Source: Pseudomonas sp. 31-12 (GTDB lineage Bacteria > Pseudomonadota > Gammaproteobacteria > Pseudomonadales > Pseudomonadaceae). From it: a DNA stretch of 64,000 nt. The translations under genes were made by a program, and so were the position numbers. The notes beneath the pieces are model-generated. The model ran no database searches and was not told where the DNA came from. It saw only the letters and a list, made by a program, of their open reading frames with translations. The stretch is from the NCBI RefSeq assembly GCF_003151075.1, contig NZ_CP029482.1, positions 2,480,001 to 2,544,000 on the forward strand, given 5' to 3'. How positions within the stretch are numbered: position 1 is the stretch's first letter; each line of letters begins with the position of its first letter. Of this stretch, positions 17,828 through 26,343 are shown piece by piece.

Positions 17828-18541
17828 ATGCAAGAAGACCTCGACGCGCCCGCGCGCAAGCGCACCCACAACCTCGCTCATGACCTGGTGGCCAAGCTGA
17901 GCCAGAGCATCTTGCTCGGGCAGATGTTGCCGGGAGACAAGCTGCCGTCGGAGAACACGATTGTTCAGGAGCACGGGGTCAGTCGCACGGTGGTGCGTGA
18001 GGCGATCTCGAAGTTGCAGGCATCAGGCCTGGTGGAAACCCGTCACGGCATCGGCACCTTTGTGCTGGAGCGCGCACCGGAGCAGGGGCTGCGATTGAAT
18101 GTCGATACCGCGCTGGGGGTACGCAGCATTCTGGAGTTGCGCATGGGCCTGGAAACCCAGGCCGCCGCACTGGCGGCTAGCCGTCGCACCGAGCAGCAGT
18201 TGATGCAGATGCGCGAAGCGCTCGATGACTATCAAAGTTTGCTCGCCAACAACGACAGCTGCGTCGAGGCCGACAAGCGCTTCCACCTGCTGATCGCCGA
18301 AGCCACCGGCAACGTGTGCTTCACCGAAATCATGCAGCATCTGGGCAGCGCCATGATTCCGCGGACCCGGGTCAACGCCGCCGAGCGTGGCGCCGCGGAT
18401 CTGAGCAAGCTCGGGCAACTGGCCAACCTCGAGCACGAGGCGATTCTCAACGCGATCAAACGGCAAGACCCGGACGCCGCGCGCGCCGCCATGTGGCTGC
18501 ACCTGACCAACAGCCGCGACCGGTTTTCGGCCGGTGTCTGA
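17828..18541 (+). CDS. GntR-family (FadR subfamily) regulator of glucarate genes
   Basis: About 237 residues with an N-terminal winged helix-turn-helix (GQMLPGDKLPSENTIVQEHG, SRTVVREAISKLQASGLVET, GIGTFVLE). The C-terminal FCD ligand domain (about 95-215) contains the metal-binding pattern DKRFHLLIAEATGN and LANLEHEAILNAI. Proteins of this type repress sugar-acid catabolic genes until the substrate binds. Divergence from gudP-gudD and the nearby operator-like sites make glucarate control the natural reading. The ATG at 17819 is an alternative start. Confidence 0.88.
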   Translation: MQEDLDAPARKRTHNLAHDLVAKLSQSILLGQMLPGDKLPSENTIVQEHGVSRTVVREAISKLQASGLVETRHGIGTFVLERAPEQGLRLNVDTALGVRSILELRMGLETQAAALAASRRTEQQLMQMREALDDYQSLLANNDSCVEADKRFHLLIAEATGNVCFTEIMQHLGSAMIPRTRVNAAERGAADLSKLGQLANLEHEAILNAIKRQDPDAARAAMWLHLTNSRDRFSAGV

Positions 18542-18633
18542 CGACCGTTTGTCTACTCGATAGCACGCCATTCGCGCGCCTGCTTCCAACGAGTACGGCC
18601 CAGATTTGCTGGACCTCATCAGTGAGGTGCGTC

Positions 18634-18864
18634 ATGGCTAACGACTCAATGTTCCAGGGTGGAACACCCAATACCGACCCCACCAGACCCATGCCAGGCA
18701 CCGACGAGCCGACGCTGGATCACGATGCTCCGCCCGGCAGGGACCCGTCGCTGGACCCGGCTGCCGCAAACGCTGATCGACCTGAAGACTGGAAGGATCC
18801 GACTGCTGACGAGGACGTTCCGCCAGCGGATGAGCCAACCCCTTTGTCCGACGACAGGCGATAA
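18634..18864 (+). CDS. Small Asp/Pro-rich protein
   Basis: 76 residues starting MANDSMFQGGTPNTDPTRPM; the ATG follows GTGAGGTGCGTC. The sequence is acidic and rich in Asp, Pro and Glu (GRDPSLDPAAANADRPEDW, then DEDVPPADEPTPLSDD). It has no hydrophobic stretch, signal peptide or cysteine, so it is predicted disordered and cytoplasmic. It resembles in composition the two adjacent small proteins at 33787 and 34011, and the leader GTGAGGTGCGT recurs at the latter. Function unknown; a terminator follows directly. Confidence 0.65.
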   Translation: MANDSMFQGGTPNTDPTRPMPGTDEPTLDHDAPPGRDPSLDPAAANADRPEDWKDPTADEDVPPADEPTPLSDDRR

Positions 18865-18868
18865 AGAG

Positions 18869-18892
18869 AACCCGGCCAATGTGCCGGGTTTA
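18869..18892. terminator. Hairpin after the small Asp/Pro-rich gene
   Basis: AACCCGGC, loop CAATGT, GCCGGGTTT: an 8-base-pair stem with a short T run. It can serve both converging genes weakly. Confidence 0.65.
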
Positions 18893-18901
18893 ATGAGATG
18901 G

Positions 18902-19810
18902 TCAGCGATGGCCGGGCAGGCTGGTCGCGATGACGGTGGGACGCCGCTCCAGATTCAACGCCAGCACACTGATCAGCACCACCACCGCACCGACCCCGAC
19001 CATCAACGTCGGCTGTTCACCCAGGGCAAACGCTGCAATGACCATGGCCGTCGGCGGAATCAGATACAGCGTCATGGTTGCCCGACTCAAATCGATGTGG
19101 GCCAGCACAAACGCCCAGGCCAGGTAGGCGAGGGCGCTGGGGAACACACCCAATGCGATCACTGCCATTTGCACCGGCATCGGCGCACTGACGACCTTGC
19201 CGGCCAACCCCGGCAGATAAATCAGCAACAGCGCGGTGCCCGACCAGACCGTGTAGCAGACCAGCGTCAAACCGTCGTAGCGCCCGGAATGATGCTTCTG
19301 CAACGCGAAGTAGAAACTCCACGACACCGCCGCCAGCAAGATCAGCAACCCGTGCGCATCAAGGCTGCCCAGCCCACGATCACCGGCCACCACAATCACC
19401 ACGCCGATCAATCCCAACAACACACACGCCCAGCGCCAGGCGCTGACCCGGTCCTTGAACACGAAGCGCGCCAGCAAGGTGCTGAACAGCGGTGTCGATT
19501 GCGCCAACACACTGGAGGCGCCGGCGCTGACACTTTGCTGGCCGATATTCAGGGCGACGTGGTGCAGGCTCACGGCAAAGAAACCCAGGACGAGCAGCAG
19601 CGGCAAATCGCCAAGCCTCGGCAGGCTGATGCCTTTGAACGCGGCGACGACAGCCATGAATACCGACGCAATCAGAAAGCGCAGCAGCGCCAGGTGGCCG
19701 GGGTCATAGGCCTGCAAACCAATGTGAATGCCGGTTGGTGAGTAACCCCAGCAGGCGACGATAAACGCCATGGCCAGGAGAATTTTGAGCGTGTGTGTGG
19801 AGGGCTTCAT
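18902..19810 (-). CDS. EamA/DMT family transporter
   Basis: 302 residues with ten hydrophobic segments in two EamA repeats (about 10-140 and 150-290). Motifs include FIVACWGYSPTGIHIGLQAY, SVSAGASSVLAQSTPLFSTL, and ARFVFKDRVSAWRWACVLLG closing the first repeat. The second has LAYLAWAFVLAHIDLSRATM. Such proteins usually export metabolites or amino acids across the inner membrane. The LysR gene is divergent with about 100 bases between, the common pairing of a DMT exporter with its activator. Substrate unknown. Confidence 0.88.
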   Translation of the reverse strand: MKPSTHTLKILLAMAFIVACWGYSPTGIHIGLQAYDPGHLALLRFLIASVFMAVVAAFKGISLPRLGDLPLLLVLGFFAVSLHHVALNIGQQSVSAGASSVLAQSTPLFSTLLARFVFKDRVSAWRWACVLLGLIGVVIVVAGDRGLGSLDAHGLLILLAAVSWSFYFALQKHHSGRYDGLTLVCYTVWSGTALLLIYLPGLAGKVVSAPMPVQMAVIALGVFPSALAYLAWAFVLAHIDLSRATMTLYLIPPTAMVIAAFALGEQPTLMVGVGAVVVLISVLALNLERRPTVIATSLPGHR

Positions 19811-19906
19811 GGTCGATCACCGGTGGGTTGATGCACCGAGTATCGGAAGCCTGATCATTCGCCACAACTGACTTATACTGCGCAAACTGTTCACTTTTGG
19901 TGATGT

Positions 19907-20770
19907 ATGGAGCTGGCGCAGATTCGCATGTTCAAGACCGTTGCCGAGGTCGGCAGCATCGCCCGGGCGGCGGAGCTGTTGCATTGCGTGCCGTCGAACA
20001 TCACGGCACGCATCAAGGCGCTGGAAGCGGAGTTGGGGGTGGCGTTGTTTCTGCGCGAGGGTCGAGGTTTGCGCATCAGCCCGGCGGGGCAGACGTTTCT
20101 GTCTTACGCCTCGAAGATTCTGGCGCTGACCGTTGAAGCCAAACGCGCCGTTGACCCTTCGGCCGAACCTTCCGGCCCGCTGCGTATCGGTGCCATCGAG
20201 TCCTCGGCCACCGGTCGTCTGCCGCGCCTGCTGGCCAAGTTTCACAAGCGTTATCCCGGCGTCGCGTTGGAACTGACCACCGGCCCCTGGAGCCAACTGC
20301 TCGATGAGACCCTCAATCATCGGCTCGACGGTGCAATCGTGGCGGTGGATGTCGAGCGCTCGCAACTCAAACGCACGCCCATGTACCGCGAAGAGCTGCT
20401 GCTGATTGCCTCGACATCCCTGGGGCCGGTACGCGATATCTCGGATTTGCAGGACAAGACCGTGTTCATGTGGCCCCAAGGCTGTCCTTACCGGGCGGCG
20501 CTGGAGCACTGGTTGCTGCGCCAAGGTCATGCGCTGCCGATTGTCAGCCTGGCCAGTTACGGCGCGATTGTCGGGTGTGTCAGCGCCGGGGCCGGTGTCG
20601 CGCTGGTGCCCAAAGGCGTGTTCGATCAGTACGCCAAAGGGGCGGGGTGCGCGGGGTTTGAGTTCCCTGAGCTGACGGCCATCGACAACCTGTTTTACTG
20701 GCATGAAAACGCCGGGGTTCACCCGGCGCGGGAAGCGTTTGTGGCGATGTTGCGTGAGGAGTTCGTTTGA
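19907..20770 (+). CDS. LysR-type regulator, divergent from the DMT transporter
   Basis: 287 residues. The helix-turn-helix is MELAQIRMFKTVAEVGSIAR followed by LHCVPSNITARIKALEAELG. The effector domain starts near residue 90 (GPLRIGAIESSATGRLPRLL) and holds LASYGAIVGCVSAGAGVALV. The short, hydrophilic start and the phrase CVPSNITARI are typical of regulators that sit beside DMT exporters. It probably controls the divergent transporter gene and itself. The inducer is not readable. Confidence 0.87.
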   Translation: MELAQIRMFKTVAEVGSIARAAELLHCVPSNITARIKALEAELGVALFLREGRGLRISPAGQTFLSYASKILALTVEAKRAVDPSAEPSGPLRIGAIESSATGRLPRLLAKFHKRYPGVALELTTGPWSQLLDETLNHRLDGAIVAVDVERSQLKRTPMYREELLLIASTSLGPVRDISDLQDKTVFMWPQGCPYRAALEHWLLRQGHALPIVSLASYGAIVGCVSAGAGVALVPKGVFDQYAKGAGCAGFEFPELTAIDNLFYWHENAGVHPAREAFVAMLREEFV

Positions 20771-20771
20771 T

Positions 20772-22094
20772 CTACGCCCTGACATCCCGCATCAACAACC
20801 CGAACCGCAAATCCACCGCATCCGGAATCGGCACATACACCGTATGTCCATCCCCCGGCGCCACTTCGATCGCTTCACCTTTGCCGTTCTGCATCTGATG
20901 CAGATCGAAGTGGAAGTTACCCTGGGGCGTCATCAGTTCCATGTGATCGCCCAGGCCAAAGCGGTTCTTCACCTTCACTTGCGCAAAGCGATCACGACGC
21001 TCACCGGTCAACTCTCCAACAAACTGCTGGCGCTCTGAAACCGAGCTGCCGTGCTGATAGTTCTGGTATTCGTCATGCACATGTCGGCGCAGGAAACCTT
21101 CCGTGTAGCCGCGCTGGGCCAGGGACTCCAGATCCGTCATCAAGCCGCGATCAAATTCGCGACCGGCCACGGCATCATCAATCGCGCGGCGATAGACCTG
21201 CGTGGTGCGCGCGCAATAGAAGTGCGATTTGGTCCGGCCTTCGATTTTCAGCGAGTGCACGCCCATCTGCGTCAGGCGTGCGACATGCTGCACGGCGCGC
21301 AGGTCCTTGGCGTTCATGATGTAAGTGCCGTGCTCGTCTTCGAAGGCCGGCATCAGTTCATCCGGGCGATTGGCTTCCTGCAACAGGAACACCTGATCGG
21401 TCGGCGCTCCGATGCCCAGGGTCGGTTCAGGCCGGAACTGCTGGACGATTTCACCGAGCTGATTTTCCATGGCTTGCGTCGCCGAATACTTCCAGCGACA
21501 GGCGTTGGTGCAACTGCCCTGATTGGCGTCGCGCTTGTTCATGTAACCCGATAACAGGCAGCGGCCGGAATAGGCCATGCACAGCGCGCCATGGACAAAC
21601 ACCTCAAGCTCCATCGCCGGGACGTGCTGGCGGATCTCGGCGATTTCTTCCAGCGACAGTTCCCGCGACAGGATGATCCGGCTCAAGCCCTGTTGCTGCC
21701 AGAACTCGACGCTGGCCCAGTTCACCGTGTTGGCCTGCACCGACAGGTGGATCGGCATCTGCGGGAAGTGCCGGCGCACCAGCATGATCAGGCCCGGGTC
21801 GGACATGATCAACGCGTCCGGGGCCATGGCAATCACGGGGGCCAGGTCATTGAGGAAGGTCTTGAGCTTGGCGTTGTGCGGCGCAATGTTCACCACCACA
21901 TAGAAGCGCTTGCCTTGGGCCTGTGCCTCTTTGATGCCGAGCGCGAGATTGGCGTGGTCAAATTCGTTGTTGCGCACCCGCAGGCTGTAACGCGGCTGGC
22001 CGGCGTAGACCGCATCGGCACCGTAGGCGAAGGCGTATCGCATGTTTTTCAAGGTGCCGGCGGGAGCGAGCAGTTCGGGAGCAAGGAGCGTCAT
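20772..22094 (-). CDS. trhP: tRNA 5-hydroxyuridine synthesis protein TrhP (U32 family, YegQ-like)
   Basis: 440 residues of the U32 peptidase family. The opening APELLAPAGTLKNMRYAFAYG leads to ADAVYAGQPRYSLRV. The U32 signature ELEVFVHGALCMAYSGRCLL is followed by GSCTNACRW, whose cysteines probably bind an iron-sulfur cluster. The C-terminal part carries KIEGRTKSHFYCA and the later DHMELMTPQGNFHFD. YegQ (TrhP) hydroxylates U34 of several tRNAs, using prephenate, and is not a protease. Length matches YegQ rather than the longer RlhA type. The end adjoins the LysR gene with one base between. A near-consensus Anr/Fnr box lies upstream. Confidence 0.87.
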   Translation of the reverse strand: MTLLAPELLAPAGTLKNMRYAFAYGADAVYAGQPRYSLRVRNNEFDHANLALGIKEAQAQGKRFYVVVNIAPHNAKLKTFLNDLAPVIAMAPDALIMSDPGLIMLVRRHFPQMPIHLSVQANTVNWASVEFWQQQGLSRIILSRELSLEEIAEIRQHVPAMELEVFVHGALCMAYSGRCLLSGYMNKRDANQGSCTNACRWKYSATQAMENQLGEIVQQFRPEPTLGIGAPTDQVFLLQEANRPDELMPAFEDEHGTYIMNAKDLRAVQHVARLTQMGVHSLKIEGRTKSHFYCARTTQVYRRAIDDAVAGREFDRGLMTDLESLAQRGYTEGFLRRHVHDEYQNYQHGSSVSERQQFVGELTGERRDRFAQVKVKNRFGLGDHMELMTPQGNFHFDLHQMQNGKGEAIEVAPGDGHTVYVPIPDAVDLRFGLLMRDVRA

Positions 22095-22148
22095 GGCAGT
22101 GTCGATCGCAAAAGTCCGCGAGGGTAATCGGCTTGCCCATGGGGTTCA

Positions 22149-22162
22149 TTGATCTGGATCTA
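22149..22162. promoter_or_regulatory. Anr/Fnr-like box
   Basis: TTGATCTGGATCTA differs from the consensus TTGAT-N4-ATCAA by one base in the right half. It is centred about 61 bases upstream of the trhP start codon and 104 before the AI-2E permease start. Confidence 0.35.
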
Positions 22163-22258
22163 TGCTTGATGAATAAACGGATGGCACTCGCGCGAACCGT
22201 GGCGGACTAAGCATCAGCACGGCTCTTCAATACGAGAGCGCACTGACATGGATCGGAC

Positions 22259-23320
22259 ATGAACGAACAGACGGTACACAACAAATCGCTGGTGATCTTG
22301 CTCGGGGTGGTCACCGCCGCCTTTATCTGGATTTTGCTGCCGTTCTACGGCGCGGTGTTCTGGGCGGTGATCCTCGGGATTCTGTTCGCGCCGCTGCAAC
22401 GCCGGATACAACTGAAGTTCAGCTGGCCGCGCAACCTGACGTCGTTGCTCACCCTGAGCATCTGCCTGGTAATCGCGATCCTGCCGGTGATTATCCTCAG
22501 CATCTTGCTGGTTCAGGAAGGGGCTGCGCTGTACAAGAGCATCGAAAGCGGCGAGCTGGACATCGCGGGGTATGTGACGCATTTCAAACACAGCCTGCCG
22601 CCGTACTTCCAGCATTTGCTGGATCGGGCCGGGCTCGGCGAGCTGGACGGGCTGCGGGAGAAAATCATCAAGAGTGCGGTGACGGGCAATGAGTTTGTCG
22701 CCACGCAAGTCTTCAGTTTCGGTCAGGGCACGTTCGATTTTGTGGTGGGTTTTTTCATCATGCTCTACCTGCTGTTCTTCTTCCTGCGAGACGGTGCGGA
22801 ACTGGCGCGTAAAGTTCGCTCCGCCGTCCCGTTGCAGGAGCACCAGAAACGCCGTTTGCAGCTGAAGTTCAACCGTGTGGTGCGGGCGACCGTAAAGGGC
22901 AACCTGCTGGTGGCGATTACTCAGGGCGCATTGGGCGGTTTGATTTTCTGGTTTCTGGACATCCCGAGCGCGTTGCTCTGGGCGGTATTGATGGCGTTTC
23001 TATCGCTGTTGCCAGCCGTGGGGGCGGGGATTGTGTGGGCGCCGGTGGCGGCGTTCTTCCTGTTCACCGGGGCGATCTGGCAGGGCGTGGTGCTGGGGTT
23101 GTTCGGGGTTTTCGTGATCGGCCTGGTGGATAACGTGCTGCGACCGATCCTGGTGGGCAAGGACACGAAGATGCCGGACTATCTGATCCTCATCTCGACC
23201 CTGGGCGGCCTGGCGATTTTCGGCCTGAACGGCTTTGTCATCGGGCCGCTGATTGCAGCGCTGTTCATGTCGAGCTGGGCGATCTTCATCGAAACCAAAC
23301 CAAGGGTGCAGCTGCCTTAA
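22259..23320 (+). CDS. AI-2E family transporter (PerM-like)
   Basis: 353 residues with about eight membrane helices. The family pattern is clear: an early VVTAAFIWILLPFYGAVFWA, the mid-protein FVVGFFIMLYLLFFFLRDGA, then FNRVVRATVKGNLLVAITQG and the late GLVDNVLRPILVGKDTKMPD. Members have been proposed to export autoinducer-2, to carry ions, or to act as Na+/H+ antiporters; the real substrate is unsettled. The last four bases overlap the converging small gene. Confidence 0.88.
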   Translation: MNEQTVHNKSLVILLGVVTAAFIWILLPFYGAVFWAVILGILFAPLQRRIQLKFSWPRNLTSLLTLSICLVIAILPVIILSILLVQEGAALYKSIESGELDIAGYVTHFKHSLPPYFQHLLDRAGLGELDGLREKIIKSAVTGNEFVATQVFSFGQGTFDFVVGFFIMLYLLFFFLRDGAELARKVRSAVPLQEHQKRRLQLKFNRVVRATVKGNLLVAITQGALGGLIFWFLDIPSALLWAVLMAFLSLLPAVGAGIVWAPVAAFFLFTGAIWQGVVLGLFGVFVIGLVDNVLRPILVGKDTKMPDYLILISTLGGLAIFGLNGFVIGPLIAALFMSSWAIFIETKPRVQLP

Positions 23321-23499
23321 GCGCTGAGCTGCCCCTGGCCGATTTGTTGCGACAGTGCCTTGGCGGCTGGCAGCGAAGTGAGCGGTCCGCTGATCGGTTC
23401 GCCGTCCTGAACCAGATACCAACAGGCGAGCAATCCTAGCTCTCTGAGCGGTGCGGGAACGGCGCTGCCGATGACGGACATGATTTGAACCTGGGCCAT
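23317..23499 (-). CDS. Small hypothetical protein
   Basis: 60 residues from an ATG after GGAGG: MAQVQIMSVIGSAVPAPLRE, then CWYLVQDGEPISGPLTSLPA. A central phrase CWYLVQDGEPISGP suggests a short beta-hairpin with a single cysteine. No signal peptide or membrane helix. It overlaps the end of the AI-2E permease gene by four bases. Function unknown; the strong ribosome site is the main evidence that it is real. Confidence 0.6.
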   Translation of the reverse strand: MAQVQIMSVIGSAVPAPLRELGLLACWYLVQDGEPISGPLTSLPAAKALSQQIGQGQLSA

Positions 23500-23599
23500 A
23501 AGTACCTCCACTAATCTATGGAGCCACCTTACGGACCAGCCACTAAAACGGACAATCAACACTTTCGATAGTCGTCATTGATGACAGTGAGTCTTGGGA

Positions 23600-23794
23600 T
23601 CAGTCGACCACCAGATCAAGCATGTGGACCACTTCCTGCTCGTTGAGCAGGCCTTTGCGCACCAGGTTTTCGGCCAGCAGCGAAAGAAACTTGGCGCTGC
23701 GATGGCCTTCCAGGTGCTTGAGTTCGGTCAACGCGTTGTACACCTTGCTGGAAGTGCACAAGCCGACGATGCGGTGCGGGTTTTGCGTGGGCAT
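23600..23794 (-). CDS. Small hypothetical protein
   Basis: 64 residues: MPTQNPHRIVGLCTSSKVYN, LTELKHLEGHRSAKFLSLLA, ending LLNEQEVVHMLDLVVD. It reads as three amphipathic helices, a plausible compact cytoplasmic fold. The ATG at 23794 follows AAGGA; the frame stays open to 23884, so a longer form with a basic N-terminus (MSRQVRKLGSVRK) is possible. Function unknown. Confidence 0.55.
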   Translation of the reverse strand: MPTQNPHRIVGLCTSSKVYNALTELKHLEGHRSAKFLSLLAENLVRKGLLNEQEVVHMLDLVVD

Positions 23795-23990
23795 GAGGTC
23801 GTCCTTGTTTTTATCAACCTGTTGTTTACGGACAGATCCAAGCTTGCGGACCTGGCGTGACATAAATATGACCGTTTTACCCAATGCGGGGGAAGGGCGG
23901 GCGCGTCAATCTTGCCAACTTGAACCGCCCACACTGTCCCGACAGCGACCTTGACGCGATTTTTCCAGACCTTTGCCGACGAACGGTCAC

Positions 23991-24017
23991 AAAAAAGCCC
24001 CGCTGATAAGGCGGGGC
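23991..24017 (-). terminator. Terminator of the Tyr/Pro-rich protein gene
   Basis: Read on the minus strand: GCCCCGC, loop CTTATCA, GCGGGGC, then six Ts. Confidence 0.85.
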
Positions 24018-24030
24018 CTGATCGAGGCTG

Positions 24031-24396
24031 TTACCAGCGGCCATACCCGTGGGGATGGCCGTAGTAGCCGCGCGGTGGACCGTAATAGCCACGTGGCGGG
24101 CCGTAGTAAACCGGCGGTGGCGCGTAGTAGACCGGTTGCTGCACGTAGACCGGCGCAGGCTGGTAATAAACCGGTGGCGGTTGTTGTACATAAACCGGCT
24201 GTGGCTGGGCGTAGACCGGTTGCTGTACGTAGACAGGCCGGTTGCTGTTGATGATGGCCGAGCCGACGATTGCCGAACCAACGATCGCGCCAAATACCGC
24301 TGGACCCTGCCAACCGTGACCGCCGCCAGCCTCTGCCTGCCCTGTGATAGCAAGAGCACCGAGCAGCAAGGCAACTGTGGGGATTTTACGGATCAT
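24031..24396 (-). CDS. Exported Tyr/Pro/Gln-repeat protein
   Basis: 121 residues. The signal peptide runs to about residue 23 (LLLGALAITGQAEA). A small glycine-zipper-like stretch follows (FGAIVGSAIVGSAIINSN). Residues 54-121 are low complexity: repeats of PVYVQQP and PPPVYYQP give way to YYGPPRG repeated twice and an end rich in Gly, His and Tyr. Such tails resemble self-associating or surface-associated proteins. No enzymatic motif is present. The gene stands alone with its own strong terminator. The export signal is clear; the role is unknown. Confidence 0.72.
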   Translation of the reverse strand: MIRKIPTVALLLGALAITGQAEAGGGHGWQGPAVFGAIVGSAIVGSAIINSNRPVYVQQPVYAQPQPVYVQQPPPVYYQPAPVYVQQPVYYAPPPVYYGPPRGYYGPPRGYYGHPHGYGRW

Positions 24397-24642
24397 GATA
24401 ATTCCTCGGTTCTTCGACCCGGCGCTTGCGTCTGCAATAGACCCAAGGATCGTCGCGGGGATACATCTAAGACAGCGTTTTCTTGAAAATCAGCACAGCC
24501 GTTGGGTAAATTTTGTGTAAGGTCTGTACCGGCTTCTTTACGGCCCTTGCGAACCTGCACTGGCACGCCTTAATGATCGATCAGAACGCGATGGAATGGC
24601 TAATCCCGTCCATCTGAAAGTGCTTATAGAAGGAGATGTTTC

Positions 24643-25461
24643 ATGCAGATGAACCCCAACCGAGACACCCAACTGTGCATGTCGCTGTCCGGGCGCCCCG
24701 GCAACTTCGGCCTGCGGTTTCACAATCATCTGTATGAACAATTGGGCCTGAATTTCTACTACAAGGCGTTCAGCAGTCAGGATCTGCCGGGTGCCGTTGG
24801 CGGCATTCGTGCACTGGGCATTCGTGGTTGCGGCGTGTCGATGCCGTTCAAGGAAGCCTGCATTGCGCTGGTCGATGAGCTGGACGCGTCCGCAGCGGCC
24901 ATTCAATCGATCAATACGATCGTCAACACCGACGGCCATCTCAAGGCCTACAACACTGATTACATCGCCATCGCCCAACTGCTTGATACCCATCGGGTGC
25001 CGAAGGAGTCGACTTTTGCCCTGCGCGGCAGCGGCGGCATGGCCAAGGCCGTGGCCAGTGCCTTGCGCGATGGCGGCTATAAAAACGGCCTGATCGTGGC
25101 CCGCAATGAGCGCGCCGGTCGGGCGTTGGCTGAATCGCTGGGTTATCAGTGGCAGGCAGAACTGGGTGCCCAGCGTCCGCAGATGTTGATCAACGTCACG
25201 CCGATTGGCATGAGCGGTGGTCCTGAGGCCGATCAACTGGCGTTCGACGCTGAAACCATCGCTAGTGCCGAGACTGTCTTCGATGTGGTGGCGATACCCT
25301 CGGAAACACCGCTGATCGTGCGCGGTCGCGCCGAGGGCAAGCGCGTCATTACCGGGCTGGAAGTGATCGCGATCCAGGCGCTGGAGCAGTTTGTCCTGTA
25401 CACCGGTGTGCGGCCGACGGATGAGCAGTTCAAGAAAGCGGTGGAGTTTGCTCGGGGCTGA
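24643..25461 (+). CDS. Shikimate 5-dehydrogenase-like protein
   Basis: 272 residues of the AroE superfamily, preceded by AAGGAGATG. The substrate domain has the catalytic Lys in SMPFKEACIALVDEL and the conserved SINTIVNTDGHLKAYNTDY, with Asp in NTD. The NAD(P) domain begins at about residue 125 (FALRGSGGMAKAVASALRDG). The sequence is nearer the HI0607-type shikimate-dehydrogenase-like group than standard AroE, being more divergent at ITVP (here VSMP). Those enzymes reduce dehydroshikimate slowly and may have another substrate. It is a single gene, not in an aromatic amino acid operon. Confidence 0.82.
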   Translation: MQMNPNRDTQLCMSLSGRPGNFGLRFHNHLYEQLGLNFYYKAFSSQDLPGAVGGIRALGIRGCGVSMPFKEACIALVDELDASAAAIQSINTIVNTDGHLKAYNTDYIAIAQLLDTHRVPKESTFALRGSGGMAKAVASALRDGGYKNGLIVARNERAGRALAESLGYQWQAELGAQRPQMLINVTPIGMSGGPEADQLAFDAETIASAETVFDVVAIPSETPLIVRGRAEGKRVITGLEVIAIQALEQFVLYTGVRPTDEQFKKAVEFARG

Positions 25462-25493
25462 ATCCTCAGATTATTGGTTGCCCGTACAGGCCC

Positions 25494-25585
25494 CTTCGCG
25501 AGCAGGCTCGCTCCAAATGGATTGGTGTCGTACACACATGTTGTGATCGACAGAGACCCTGTGGGAGCGAGCTTGCTCGCGAATG
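25494..25585. repeat. REP pair in the opposite orientation
   Basis: The left arm is TTCGCGAGCAGGCTCGCTCC and the right arm GGGAGCGAGCTTGCTCGCGA, so the two units face the other way from the usual pairs in this window. The spacer also differs and lacks the TCAATATCAATG word. Confidence 0.8.
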
Positions 25586-25700
25586 CCGCACCTCGGTCCC
25601 CAGGCAAGCCCAATCAGTGGCCGCCACTTTCCCCGCCTATACTCCCCGCCAGCCAGCAAAGACTTGCCGTCCCAACCAACAAACCGTGCCCGAGGTTCCC

Positions 25701-26219
25701 ATGCATCCCCCCATTCTCAACCTGAATCAGGTCGAACTCGAACCGCTGCCGGAAGCCCTGGCGCCCACCGGTGAAACCGCCGGCCGCTACCATCAGAAAA
25801 TGGCCCGCGTCGGCCAGCAACTGGGCGCGCAAAAGCTCGGTTATCGGCTGTACGTTCTGGAGCCGGGCATGCGTGGCAGCCCGTTTCACAGCCATCGGGT
25901 CAACGAGGAGATGTTTTATGTCGTGGCCGGGGAAGGGGAGGTGCGCCTCGGTGCCGAGCGTTTTCCGATCCGCGCCGGCGACGTGATCGCCTGCCCAGCG
26001 GGCGGTCCTGAAGCTGCGCACCAGATCATCAACACCAGCAAGGGTGAACTGCGCTACCTGGCGGTCAGCACCCAGCAATCGCCGGAGATTTGCGAGTACC
26101 CGGATTCCGGCAAATACGCGGTGATGGACGATTTCAAGATCGACGCCGAAGGCAATGCCTCAGGCTTCGTCGCCATCGCCCGGCCGGGTGACGGCGTTGA
26201 TTACTGGGATGGCGAGTAG
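25701..26219 (+). CDS. Cupin domain protein
   Basis: 172 residues from the ATG at 25701 (GAGG upstream). One cupin barrel: metal ligands in RGSPFHSHRVNEEMFYVVAG (two His and a Glu), then RIRAGDVIACPAGGPEAAHQ with the late His. Residues 130-172 are an extra segment (DSGKYAVMDDFKIDAEGNAS) ending DYWDGE. A catalytic or binding role on a small polar molecule is likely, but the substrate cannot be named. Confidence 0.82.
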   Translation: MHPPILNLNQVELEPLPEALAPTGETAGRYHQKMARVGQQLGAQKLGYRLYVLEPGMRGSPFHSHRVNEEMFYVVAGEGEVRLGAERFPIRAGDVIACPAGGPEAAHQIINTSKGELRYLAVSTQQSPEICEYPDSGKYAVMDDFKIDAEGNASGFVAIARPGDGVDYWDGE

Positions 26220-26232
26220 CCCCCCATATCCA

Positions 26233-26324
26233 CTGTGGGAGCGGGCTTGCTCGCGAAGGGGCCATGACATTCACCGTCATCGGTGACTGTTACACCGCTT
26301 TCGCGAGCAAGCCCGCTCCCACAT
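26233..26324. repeat. REP pair (GGGAGCGGGCTTGCTCGCGA family)
   Basis: Arms GTGGGAGCGGGCTTGCTCGC and GCGAGCAAGCCCGCTCCCAC around a spacer of about 45 bases. Located between the convergent cupin and YceH genes. Confidence 0.9.
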
Positions 26325-26343
26325 TGGGATGTGTGTTGCCGGG

